From assembly GCA_900554625.1 (NCBI GenBank), contig USHP01000048.1:1-9445 (forward strand): 9,445 bases of DNA, given 5' to 3'. A program made the position numbers and the translations under genes. This DNA is from an uncultured Eubacteriales bacterium. Its GTDB lineage: Bacteria; Bacillota; Clostridia; Oscillospirales; Oscillospiraceae. The notes under the pieces were generated by a model. It was not told where the DNA came from. It did not search any database and saw only the letters and a program-made list of their open reading frames with translations. Shown here one piece after another: positions 1 to 6,431 of the stretch (positions are counted from its first letter, which is position 1; every line of letters starts with the position of its first letter).

Positions 1-157
1 CAGTTGGCTTGCCGGCTTCGGGAGCAGTGGTAGCTTCCGCAGCTGCCTGAGTGCCTTCGCTGGTGGAGTTGCTGACGACGTTCTTCTGACCGCAAGCGAC
101 CAGAGCAAACACCATCACAACAGCCAGAGCAGCGCACAGCAGTTTTCTCATGTTCAT
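1..157 (-). CDS. Secreted lipoprotein, N-terminal part (probably an ABC substrate-binding protein)
   Basis: The reverse strand encodes 52 residues that run off the left edge. The start is MNMRKLL, followed by a hydrophobic stretch and a lipobox LVAC, with the lipidated cysteine at residue 22. After it comes a Ser/Thr/Ala/Glu-rich linker of the kind that tethers solute-binding proteins to the Firmicutes membrane. The ATG at 157-155 is chosen because an AAAGGAAG ribosome binding site lies about 6 bases upstream; the second ATG (151-149) is possible. The design matches the binding protein at 3391-2801, so a substrate-binding role is likely, but the ligand domain lies outside the window and its family cannot be named. 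It diverges from the MATE gene and has its own promoter and a structured leader. Confidence 0.85.
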   Translation of the reverse strand, partial: MNMRKLLCAALAVVMVFALVACGQKNVVSNSTSEGTQAAAEATTAPEAGKPT

Positions 158-195
158 GTTTTTCTTCCTTTCTTTTTTTTGCCTGATTCCCCGGA

Positions 196-237
196 GGACA
201 CCGTGGGCGGACATGCCCAAACACTACGCCGGTGTCC
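196..237 (-). promoter_or_regulatory. Structured 5' leader (nested hairpin) of the lipoprotein mRNA
   Basis: Between the minus-strand promoter and the lipoprotein start, the arms GGACACCG (196-203) and CGGTGTCC (230-237) are perfectly complementary. They enclose a second stem, TGGGC (204-208) with GCCCA (215-219). In the mRNA this gives an 8-bp outer stem, a one-sided 10-base bulge, a 5-bp inner stem and a 6-base loop, ending about 40 bases before the start codon. I do not recognise it as a known riboswitch. It could be a cis-regulatory RNA, an mRNA-stabilising element or a protein-binding site. There is no T tract directly after it, so it is not a simple terminator. Confidence 0.5.
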
Positions 238-256
238 ATGCGATGAAATCTAATGT

Positions 257-285
257 ATTTTATCAGAAAATACCGAAACAATCAA
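257..285 (-). promoter_or_regulatory. Sigma-A type promoter for the lipoprotein
   Basis: On the reverse strand a -35 box TTGATT (285-280) and a -10 box TAAAAT (262-257) are separated by 17 bases. This predicts transcription starting near 250 and a leader of about 90 bases before the ATG at 157. The surroundings are AT-rich. No consensus-like alternative was seen in the 158-300 region. Confidence 0.6.
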
Positions 286-411
286 GAGGTAAGGCGCATT
301 TCCTTAAAAAATATTGAATATTGTCGCAAAAAAATCTTTTCCTTGCAAATTCTTTCTCTCGAAAGCATTTGTCTTTGCATCGCATACATTTTGCATAAAA
401 AAAGAAAAATA

Positions 412-440
412 TTGCATTGATACCTCAATTATGATACAAT
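412..440 (+). promoter_or_regulatory. Sigma-A type promoter for the MATE gene
   Basis: TTGCAT (412-417) and TACAAT (435-440) are spaced by 17 bases in AT-rich DNA. The predicted start near 447 is just upstream of the first hairpin of the structured leader, which supports it as the real promoter of the leader and MATE gene. The stretch from 286 to 411 between the two divergent promoters holds nothing else I can support. Confidence 0.6.
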
Positions 441-450
441 CCCTGCAGAA

Positions 451-539
451 ATATACTGCCACCGGGCAGCAAGATGGTTGCAGCATCTGAATTTACGGCG
501 TTAGGTCATTGCAGTCGTAAAGAAGGGTGCTGTTTTTTT
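451..539 (+). promoter_or_regulatory. Candidate guanidine-IV (mepA-motif) riboswitch with terminator
   Basis: The leader folds into two hairpins. P1 is CTGCC (456-460) with GGCAG (465-469), loop ACCG. P2 is TTTACGGC (492-499) with GTCGTAAA (514-521), a 14-base loop containing GGTC at 504-507. ACC of loop 1 can pair with GGT of loop 2, a possible kissing contact. CAGCATC (481-487) pairs with GGTGCTG (526-532) directly before seven T (533-539), giving an intrinsic terminator that ends two bases before the ribosome binding site. An alternative stem AGATG/CATCT (472-476 with 484-488) would compete with it. From known biology, the mepA-motif (guanidine-IV) riboswitch class occurs in Clostridia upstream of MATE genes and controls termination. 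The match is by position, partner gene and architecture from memory; I could not run a covariance search. Confidence 0.6.
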
Positions 540-552
540 ACAGGAGGACAAT

Positions 553-1845
553 ATGGAAAAACAGCTTAGACGCTATATCCTGCCAAACATACTGGCGATG
601 GTGGGCATTTCCTGCTATGTGCTGGCAGACACCTTCTTCATTTCTCTCCAGGCCGGTGCCGACGGCATCACAGCACTGAATCTGACCCTGCCGCTGTACG
701 CACTGATGTTTGCCCTGGGTGCTATGGTGGGCATCGGCTCTGCCACCCGGTATTCTCTGTGCAAATCCTTTTCCCCGGAGGAGGCGCTGAGTTACTTTTT
801 TAATTCTCTGTTCTGGACACTGCTGCTGAGTCTGCCCTTCGTAGCTGCCGGAATCTTTGCACCGGACACCGTTCTGCGGTGGATGGGCGCTGACGATACC
901 ATCGTTGCCATCGGCACTTCCTACATTCAAATTGCTCTGTGCTATGCACCCTTCTTTATGCTCAACTACACCTTCACCGCCTTTGTCCGCAACGACAACG
1001 CTCCCAACATTGCCATGACCGCCACTTTGGTCAGCGGTATGTTCAACATTGTATTTGACTACATCTTTATGTTCCCCATGGGCCTGGGAATGGTAGGCGC
1101 CGCCCTGGCCACAGGCATCTCTCCCATTGTCAGCATAAGCATCTGCATGGTGCATTATCTGTCCGCCAAAAATAACGTAAAATTCCGCTGGCAGGTACCT
1201 TCTTTTACAAAGCTTGTTCGCTCCTGCGTGCTGGGATTTGTAGCCTTCGTTGGAGAAATTTCCAGCGGCCTGACCACCATGGTCTTCAACTTCCTGCTGC
1301 TGGGTCTGGGAGGAAATATCGCCGTAGCAGCCTACGGCGTGGTTGCCAACATCGCCCTGGTGGGCACAGCCCTCTTTAACGGAATTTCCCAAGGCCTCCA
1401 ACCCCTGGCCAGTCTGGTTCACGGCCAGGCCGACACCCAGGGAGAAACCCAGATCTACCGGTATTCTCTGCGCATCGGCATGGGGATTGCCCTGGTGCTG
1501 GTGGCGTCGGTATGGATTTGGGGCGACGAAATGGTTGCCCTGTTCAACAGTGAAGGCTCTTCCCAGCTGGCCGGCTATGCCGGCCCGGGAATCCGGCTGT
1601 ATTTTCTGGGATTTCTCTGTGCTGTGGTCAATATCATTCAGGCAGGTTTTTTCAGCGCCATCGGCAAAGGGCTGGCCTCTTCGGCCATCGCATTCTGCCG
1701 GGGCGTGGGAGCGATTGTGATCTTTGCCTTTGTACTGTCCAATGCCTTCGGCATCACCGGCGTATGGCTGGCGTTTCCTGCGGCGGAAATCTTCACTTTC
1801 CTGCTGACCATTCTCCTGCGCAGGCGTTTTTCCCGCAATTTTTGA
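553..1845 (+). CDS. MATE family multidrug/cation efflux transporter (MepA-like)
   Basis: A 430-residue integral membrane protein of normal length for MATE pumps, with about twelve hydrophobic segments arranged as two similar halves joined near residue 210. MATE proteins export cationic drugs and organic cations across the cytoplasmic membrane using a Na+ or H+ gradient. The start ATG is fixed by an AGGAGG site (542-547) five bases upstream, directly after the T tract of the leader terminator. The reading frame is intact. The leader resembles the guanidine-IV riboswitch, which suggests a guanidinium-type substrate or a guanidine-induced pump; that is inference. The TGA stop lies inside the -35 box of the next gene's promoter. 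A long open frame on the opposite strand is a codon-bias shadow. Confidence 0.93.
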   Translation: MEKQLRRYILPNILAMVGISCYVLADTFFISLQAGADGITALNLTLPLYALMFALGAMVGIGSATRYSLCKSFSPEEALSYFFNSLFWTLLLSLPFVAAGIFAPDTVLRWMGADDTIVAIGTSYIQIALCYAPFFMLNYTFTAFVRNDNAPNIAMTATLVSGMFNIVFDYIFMFPMGLGMVGAALATGISPIVSISICMVHYLSAKNNVKFRWQVPSFTKLVRSCVLGFVAFVGEISSGLTTMVFNFLLLGLGGNIAVAAYGVVANIALVGTALFNGISQGLQPLASLVHGQADTQGETQIYRYSLRIGMGIALVLVASVWIWGDEMVALFNSEGSSQLAGYAGPGIRLYFLGFLCAVVNIIQAGFFSAIGKGLASSAIAFCRGVGAIVIFAFVLSNAFGITGVWLAFPAAEIFTFLLTILLRRRFSRNF

Positions 1846-1870
1846 CAAGCCCCGGGGAACATGGTATAAT
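1842..1870 (+). promoter_or_regulatory. Consensus sigma-A promoter for the AraC regulator
   Basis: TTGACA (1842-1847), a 17-base spacer and TATAAT (1865-1870) form a perfect consensus promoter. The -35 box contains the MATE stop codon (1843-1845). The predicted start near 1877 gives a leader of about 25 bases before AAAGGAG (1889-1895) and the ATG at 1903. The regulator can therefore be made independently of the riboswitch-controlled MATE transcript. Confidence 0.8.
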
Positions 1871-1902
1871 ATATAGTATCATCTGCGGAAAGGAGCGATG
1901 TT

Positions 1903-2738
1903 ATGCGTCCCCATGATCCCGGCACTCTTCCAGGCTCCGTCATTTACGCCAACATTCTGTGACATACGCCTTCTTCTGTCCCTTTCTATCCCCTGTTTCT
2001 GGGCGAATTCAAGTGCAACAGCCAGTACAGTGTTGACCGCAAATCCTATGACAGCTTCATTCTGATCTATGTAAAATCCGGAGAAGGATGCGCCAAAGCC
2101 CAGGGTAACTACTACCCTCTGCAAGCCGGGGACATCCTCCTTCTGGACTGCTACATTCCCCACAAATACGGCACCAACACCTATTGGGAGATTCAGTGGA
2201 TTCATTTTACGGCCCTATGGCCCGTCCCTATTTTGACCGGATCTGCAAAAACGGGCAGCTTCTTCGTATCGCCAACCACTACCCCGCAACCCACGATCTG
2301 CGTAAGCTGCTGCGGGCCTACGAAACCGGTGCCAGCACTTCCGATATTCTCCTGGCAAAGCAGATCACCGATTTGCTGACCAGTGTCATCCTGGCCGGAG
2401 ACAACGAGCGGCTGTCCCACGGCGCTACCATTATTGATGACTGTGTGCGCTATATCAGCAGCAATCTGGACAAGGACATTTCTGTGGAACAGCTGGCAAA
2501 AGAATTTTCCCTGAGCCCGTACTATTTTTCCCGGCTGTTCAAGCAGGAAACCGGCGTATCCCCCCACAAGTATCTGGTCATGGTGCGGCTGGACTTTTCC
2601 CGTTACATTCTGCGCACCAGCAACCTGACCATCAAAGAGACTGCCTTCCGCTGCGGCTTCAACAGCGAGAGCAATTTCTGCACACGCTTCCGCAGCACCT
2701 TTGGCATGACCCCTCAGGAATTTCGTAAATCCATATAA
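1903..2738 (+). pseudogene. AraC-family transcriptional regulator, broken by TGA and a frameshift
   Basis: Read from the ATG at 1903 (ribosome binding site AAAGGAG, 7-base gap), the frame gives an AraC-type N-terminal cupin domain. The TGA at 1960-1962 interrupts it at codon 20, yet the same frame continues with family-like sequence (FYPLFLGEF, YDSFILIYVKSG, YWEIQWIHF) to about 2208. It then passes by one apparent missing T in TTTT (2205-2208) into the frame that encodes YGPMARPYF and the full C-terminal double helix-turn-helix domain (about 2430-2735; SPYYFSRLFKQETGVSPHKY, FGMTPQEFRKSI). Repaired, it would be about 278 residues, the usual length. As written, only a C-terminal fragment could be made. 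It may have regulated the convergent sugar operon or the MATE gene; the target is not shown. Sequencing error is an alternative to true decay. Confidence 0.85.
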
Positions 2739-2756
2739 ATACATCATATATAAAGT

Positions 2757-2790
2757 AAGCGGTGCGCCGATTGGCGCACCGCTTTGTTAT
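2757..2790. terminator. Rho-independent terminator between convergent units
   Basis: The stem AAGCGGTGCGCC (2757-2768) pairs with GGCGCACCGCTT (2773-2784) around a 4-base loop. On the plus strand it is followed by TTTGTTAT, and on the minus strand by TTACTTTATATAT. It sits between the AraC stop (2738) and the binding-protein stop (2801), so it probably serves both directions. Confidence 0.85.
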
Positions 2791-2800
2791 GGGGTGAGAA

Positions 2801-3391
2801 TTATTCAGCGTACTTGCCCATGACTTCCACGTAGTTATCGGGGGTGACAACCACGGCGTCAACAGCAGTCTCCTTGGGAGGCTCCTTGCCTTCGATGAGC
2901 TGCAGCAGGACATCGATGGAACCAGCGCCCACGGACTCAGCGGAGAAGTAAGCGGAAGCCTTCACGCAGGAGCCGCCGTCCTTCTTGAACTCGTCCTTAG
3001 CCATGTAACCGCCCAGACCAACAACACAAGCATTGGCATCCAGGCCAGCGCTCTCCAGAGCACGGGCAGCGCCGATGCAGCCTTCTTCGTTAGCACCGGT
3101 GACCAGCCAGGTCTTGATCTCGGGATGAGCAGTGATCACAGCAGCAGCCTTGGCAGCGTCGCCTTCGTCGATGAACCAAGTCTGGTCGCCAGCCTTGTAG
3201 ATGCCGTAGATGACACCCTTCTCGCCAGCAGCAGCGGCAGCTTCGGTTTCACCGGCAGCCTCGGTTTCGCCGGCGGGGGCAGCGGTGGTTTCCTGCTTTG
3301 CTTCGGTGGGCTTGGCTTCAGCGGGATCGCTGCAGGCAACCAGACCGACCAGCATGGTCAGAGCCAGAACCAGTGCGAACAGTTTCTTCAT
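2801..3391 (-). CDS. Sugar ABC transporter substrate-binding lipoprotein, internally deleted
   Basis: A 196-residue lipoprotein starting MKKLFALVLAL with lipobox LVAC and cysteine 20. The start is set by GGAGGAC (3404-3398) seven bases upstream, not by the in-frame ATG at 3409. After an Ala/Glu/Thr linker come the first strand and helix of a periplasmic-binding-protein type I fold (GVIYGIYKAGDQTWFIDEG, residues 59-77). The chain then jumps within an alanine-rich stretch (about residues 79-84) to a typical C-lobe (TAHPEIKTWLVTGANEEG, GLGGYMAKDEF, LLQLIEGKEPP). Whole members have roughly 330-370 residues, so some 150, most of the N-lobe, are missing without loss of frame. It is the last gene of the ATPase-permease-binding-protein operon. 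The ligand is probably a pentose, judged from its partners. As written it should not close on a sugar. Confidence 0.85.
   Translation of the reverse strand: MKKLFALVLALTMLVGLVACSDPAEAKPTEAKQETTAAPAGETEAAGETEAAAAAGEKGVIYGIYKAGDQTWFIDEGDAAKAAAVITAHPEIKTWLVTGANEEGCIGAARALESAGLDANACVVGLGGYMAKDEFKKDGGSCVKASAYFSAESVGAGSIDVLLQLIEGKEPPKETAVDAVVVTPDNYVEVMGKYAE
3241..3276 (-). repeat. Imperfect 18-bp tandem repeat in the lipoprotein linker
   Basis: Two adjacent 18-base units (3241-3258 and 3259-3276) differ at only a few positions. They encode repeated Gly-Glu-Thr-Glu-Ala in the flexible linker after the lipid anchor. Such repeats vary in copy number between strains and mainly change tether length. 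Confidence 0.6.
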
Positions 3392-3427
3392 TTTTTCGTC
3401 CTCCGTCAAATGAATTTTTATTCCAAA

Positions 3428-3441
3428 GCCGCTTTTGCGGC
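3428..3441 (-). other. Intra-operon hairpin between permease and binding-protein genes
   Basis: In the 68-base gap between the permease stop and the binding-protein start, GCCGC (3428-3432) and GCGGC (3437-3441) form a 5-bp stem with a 4-base loop. It is followed on the minus strand by TTTGGAATAAAAATT, too weak a T tract for efficient termination. It may protect upstream mRNA or separate expression of the binding protein from the membrane genes. Confidence 0.4.
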
Positions 3442-3459
3442 ATATGGACAGCGAAAATA

Positions 3460-4464
3460 TCAGGCGTTCTTCTTGCTGGCTTCCAGCAGGCTGCGCTCCC
3501 GGTTGCGCTTACGGATAAAGTCGGAAGTCAGAGCGAACAGCAGCAGGCCGCCGCGAGCCACATACTGCCAGAAGGTGGGGATATCCACCATGGTCAGGCC
3601 GGTATTGAAGGACTGAATCAGGAACACGCCCAGCACGGTACCAACCATGCCGCCGACACCACCGCTCAAGGACACACCGCCCAAGACAACTGCGGTGATG
3701 GCGTCAAACTCCAGGTTGACGTTGGCGGAGGGCTGTCCGGAGTTCATACGAGCAGCGGACAGTGCGCCGCCGATGGCACAGAAAATACCCATAACCACAT
3801 AGCAAATCAAAATGGACTTCTGGGGGTTCAGGCCTGCCAGCCGGGCTGCGTCAGCGTTGCCGCCGATGGCATAGATGCTGCGTCCGAAGCGAGTCTTGGA
3901 CAGGATAAAGCCAAAAATAACAAAGGCAATGATGGTAACCCACACGAAAATGGGAATGTCCAGGAAACGCAGGCGGCCAATCTTCAGGAAGGTCGGCTCG
4001 CTGATGGCAATGGGGCGGCCATCACAGAGAATGTAAGCAAAGCCGCGGACAACAGACTGGGTAACCAGGGTCGCGATAAAGGCTTCCAGCTTGATCTTGT
4101 TGACCATCCAGGCATTGAACAGTCCTACGCAAGCACCGATGCACACCGTCAGCGCCAGAGCAGCCCACAGGTTGATACCCCAGCTCAGCAGCAGCGCCAT
4201 CAGGACACCGGACAGTGCAGCCAGAGATCCGGGAGACAGATCGTTCTGACCGGCAATAATCAGGAAAGTATGTCCGATTGCCACCAGGCCGACCAGATGA
4301 CAGGCCACCAGGATATTGACAAAGTTGGTCCAGCCGAAGAAGTTCTTGTTCAGTGCGGTGAAAACGGCATAAACCACCACAATCGCACCAATCAAGATCA
4401 GTTTGTCACCGCCGAACACCTGGCCCAGCCGGGTATTCGACAATTTTTTCCTATTGTTGCTCAT
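3460..4464 (-). CDS. Sugar ABC transporter permease (RbsC/AraH family)
   Basis: A 334-residue membrane protein of the BPD_transp_2 type, the usual size for RbsC/AraH permeases. It has eight to ten hydrophobic segments. The family-typical region ARLAGLNPQKSILICYVVMG, which faces the ATPase, is followed by FDAITAVVLGGVSLSGGVG. It forms the membrane channel for a pentose or similar sugar delivered by the binding protein. The start ATG overlaps the ATPase stop in ATGA (4464-4461), with a GGAGG site just upstream, showing translational coupling. The C-terminal basic tail (DFIRKRNRERS) is cytoplasmic. The frame is intact, unlike the binding protein downstream. The exact sugar cannot be read from sequence. 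Confidence 0.93.
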   Translation of the reverse strand: MSNNRKKLSNTRLGQVFGGDKLILIGAIVVVYAVFTALNKNFFGWTNFVNILVACHLVGLVAIGHTFLIIAGQNDLSPGSLAALSGVLMALLLSWGINLWAALALTVCIGACVGLFNAWMVNKIKLEAFIATLVTQSVVRGFAYILCDGRPIAISEPTFLKIGRLRFLDIPIFVWVTIIAFVIFGFILSKTRFGRSIYAIGGNADAARLAGLNPQKSILICYVVMGIFCAIGGALSAARMNSGQPSANVNLEFDAITAVVLGGVSLSGGVGGMVGTVLGVFLIQSFNTGLTMVDIPTFWQYVARGGLLLFALTSDFIRKRNRERSLLEASKKNA

Positions 4465-5984
4465 GCTCTCTCCTCCACTTTGTTAGCACCGTCTTTCTCA
4501 ATCATGCCCAGGCCCAGCAGCCGGTCTTCCGTAGCGTCCGACCGGAGAACTTCGCCGGCGATTTCCTTGCCCCGCATGACAATGATCCGGTCGGACAGGC
4601 CGATGACTTCCGGAAGTTCGGAAGAAATCAGGATCACGCCCAGTCCCTGCTTGGCAAAATCACAGATCATCTGATAGAACTCCGCCTTGGCACCCACGTC
4701 GATGCCCTTGGTAGGCTCGTCCAGAATCAGAACCTTGGGATTGGTAGCCATCCACCGGGCAACAATGCACTTCTGCTGGTTGCCGCCGGACAGTTCCACA
4801 ATTTTCTTATCCGCAGAGGGAGTCTTGATCCGGAAATCCTGAATGCTCTTTTCTGCGGTTTCCAACTCATCCTTGCGCCGGATGACGCCCAGCTTGTTGG
4901 CGTGCTGATCCAGCAGGGAGATGTTGATATTGCCGGTGATATCCAGGTTGGCCAAGATGCCCTGCAGCTTCCGGTCCTCCGGCACCAGCACAATGCCGTG
5001 CTTCATGGCGTCGTAGGGAGAGCGGATTTTCAGCTTTTTCCCTTCCAGATACACTTCGCCAGTGAGCATCTTATCTGCACCGATGATGGCCCGCATGGCT
5101 TCCGTCCGTCCGGCACCAACCAGACCGGAGAAGCCCAGCACCTCGCCTTTGTGCAGCGTGAAGGAAACTTCTTTTACATAATCCGAGCTGATCCGCTCCA
5201 CCCGGAGCAGTTCCTCGCCGATGTTGTTATTCCGGTTCAGGTTTGCGTAAATATCGCCCAGGTTCCGGCCTACCATCATCCGGATCATTTCATTTTCCGG
5301 CGTGGTCTTGGCATCCACGGTATCCACATAGCGGCCATCTTTGAAGATCGCCACCTTATCGGCGATGGTGCGAATCTCGCTCATACGGTGGGAAACGTAA
5401 ATGATGATCTTGCCTTCCGCCTTCAGCTTGCGGATGATTCCGAACAGACTGTCAATTTCCGCATTGGAAAGACTGGCGGTGGGCTCGTCAAAGCAGATGA
5501 CCTTCAGGTTTTCCCGGCTGTAAGCCTTCATGATTTCCACCATCTGCTGGTAAGCAATGCTCAGATCCTTGACCTTGGTGGTGGCCTTGATGGGAAGGCC
5601 GAAGTCCTCAATAATCTTCTGGGCCATCTGGTTTGCCTTCCGGGTGTCAATCATCACACCCTTGGTAGGCATCCGGCCCAGGTAAATGTTTTCCGCCACG
5701 CTCAGCTCCAGCAGAATCTGCCGTTCCTGGTAGATAATGCTGATACCGGCCTCGATTGCCTCCTGGGGGGAGCGGAAATGGGCCAGGCTTCCATCCAGCC
5801 AGTACTCACCCTCGTCCGGCTGATAGTCGCCGTTGAGGGTTTTCAGCAAGGTGGATTTTCCTGCACCGTTCTCCCCAAGAAACGCCAGCACTTCACCGCC
5901 GAAGGCCTGAAAACTGACATTATCCAGTGCTTTCACGCCAGGAAAGTACTTGGAAATGTGCTTGAACTCCAGTGTATACTGCAT
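4461..5984 (-). CDS. Sugar ABC transporter ATP-binding protein (AraG/RbsA family, double ATPase)
   Basis: A 507-residue fused double ABC ATPase, normal for AraG/RbsA/XylG. The first cassette has Walker A GENGAGKST (residues 37-45) and Walker B VICFDEPTASL, with a degenerate signature. The second has the degenerate Walker A GLVGAGRTEAM, an intact signature LSGGNQQK and Walker B VLILDEPTKGID. This asymmetry is a hallmark of carbohydrate importers of the CUT2 class. The start at 5984 (MQYTLEFKH) is preferred over the in-frame ATG at 6041 because AAGGAAGGGG lies just upstream and the conserved region begins there. It is the first gene of the operon and powers import through the overlapping downstream permease. 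The frame is intact. Confidence 0.95.
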   Translation of the reverse strand: MQYTLEFKHISKYFPGVKALDNVSFQAFGGEVLAFLGENGAGKSTLLKTLNGDYQPDEGEYWLDGSLAHFRSPQEAIEAGISIIYQERQILLELSVAENIYLGRMPTKGVMIDTRKANQMAQKIIEDFGLPIKATTKVKDLSIAYQQMVEIMKAYSRENLKVICFDEPTASLSNAEIDSLFGIIRKLKAEGKIIIYVSHRMSEIRTIADKVAIFKDGRYVDTVDAKTTPENEMIRMMVGRNLGDIYANLNRNNNIGEELLRVERISSDYVKEVSFTLHKGEVLGFSGLVGAGRTEAMRAIIGADKMLTGEVYLEGKKLKIRSPYDAMKHGIVLVPEDRKLQGILANLDITGNINISLLDQHANKLGVIRRKDELETAEKSIQDFRIKTPSADKKIVELSGGNQQKCIVARWMATNPKVLILDEPTKGIDVGAKAEFYQMICDFAKQGLGVILISSELPEVIGLSDRIIVMRGKEIAGEVLRSDATEDRLLGLGMIEKDGANKVEERA

Positions 5985-6075
5985 CGTTTCCCCTTCCTTC
6001 TGTCCGTTCGTCTTATGCAAGCCGACCAAGCTTCTATGCAATATGAATAAGAATCAAATCCATACGCACCTACTC

Positions 6076-6105
6076 TTTATAGGAATCATACACGAATTTT
6101 GTCTG
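6076..6105 (-). promoter_or_regulatory. Possible promoter of the sugar ABC operon
   Basis: On the reverse strand CAGACA (6105-6100) and TATAAA (6081-6076) are 18 bases apart, about 90 bases before the ATPase start. The -35 box matches only four of six consensus bases, as expected for a promoter that needs an activator such as an AraC protein. A nearby TATGAT is too close to pair with this -35 box. Confidence 0.35.
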
Positions 6106-6143
6106 GAATGCTAGTATCTGCTATTGACCCATCTTGCCCCTGT

Positions 6144-6160
6144 ATTGCTCAAAATTGCTC
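6144..6160. repeat. Direct repeat ATTGCTC, 10-base period
   Basis: ATTGCTC occurs at 6144-6150 and 6154-6160, exactly one helical turn apart, about 40 bases upstream of the predicted -35 box of the sugar operon. Spacing and place would suit a regulator binding one DNA face, but seven bases twice in AT-rich DNA is weak evidence. Confidence 0.3.
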
Positions 6161-6203
6161 TAAGTCGTTTCCCAATCTTTGTCGTTTTTTGTCACAATCC
6201 ACA

Positions 6204-6221
6204 AATATCCGGACGGATATT
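6204..6221. promoter_or_regulatory. Palindromic candidate operator
   Basis: AATATCCG (6204-6211) and CGGATATT (6214-6221) are a perfect 8-bp inverted repeat with a two-base spacer. The symmetry and size fit a dimeric repressor or activator site. It lies about 100 bases upstream of the predicted sugar-operon promoter and outside any gene. AraC proteins usually prefer direct repeats, so a different regulator, for example of LacI or GntR type, is more natural. Confidence 0.45.
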
Positions 6222-6431
6222 CCCGGCGATTGGGAGAAAAAACTTTCAAATGGCCAAAATATACGGCAAAACCGCCGGGAAATCTTTCTGTTTTTCGGCA
6301 GCAGTCCAGCATTGTCCGCCCCTGCCGCTACGTCTGGGCCAATGGTCTGCGCAACGCAGCATTCCTTTTTTCATTGTTCAAATCTGCGCCGCACTTCTGC
6401 GGGGAAGGCGGGTCTGCTCCCCGTCAAACCG

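Larger units (their letters stand above)
5985..6431. other. Intergenic region between the AraC gene and the sugar operon
   Basis: About 450 bases without a convincing gene. They hold a probable operon promoter (6076-6105, minus), a 10-base-period direct repeat (6144-6160) and an 18-base palindrome (6204-6221). The part near 6300-6431 is GC-richer, has only small hairpins without T tracts, and shows no clear terminator for the AraC gene. The AraC regulator and the ABC operon could therefore be partly cotranscribed. Open frames on the plus strand here lack a ribosome binding site and any family resemblance. Confidence 0.6.

Noticed and set aside
538..1848. Open frame of 436 codons on the minus strand opposite the MATE gene
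   Set aside because: It is rich in Gln, His and Gly with no family resemblance, has no ribosome binding site, and mirrors the codon bias of the clearly real MATE protein.
2203..2212. Programmed -1 ribosomal frameshifting in the first AraC gene
   Set aside because: The bases do not form a classical slippery heptamer in the zero frame, there is no obvious stimulatory stem, and a TGA upstream already breaks the gene.
3298..4674. Open frame of 458 codons on the plus strand across the permease gene, and a similar 382-codon frame over the ATPase (4902-6050)
   Set aside because: Both are antisense shadows of well-recognised ABC genes, with low-complexity composition and no start signals.
6340..6375. 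Small hairpin CTGCG-CAA-CGCAG followed by a T-rich stretch as a terminator
   Set aside because: The stem is only five pairs, the T tract is displaced by several bases, and no plus-strand gene ends there.
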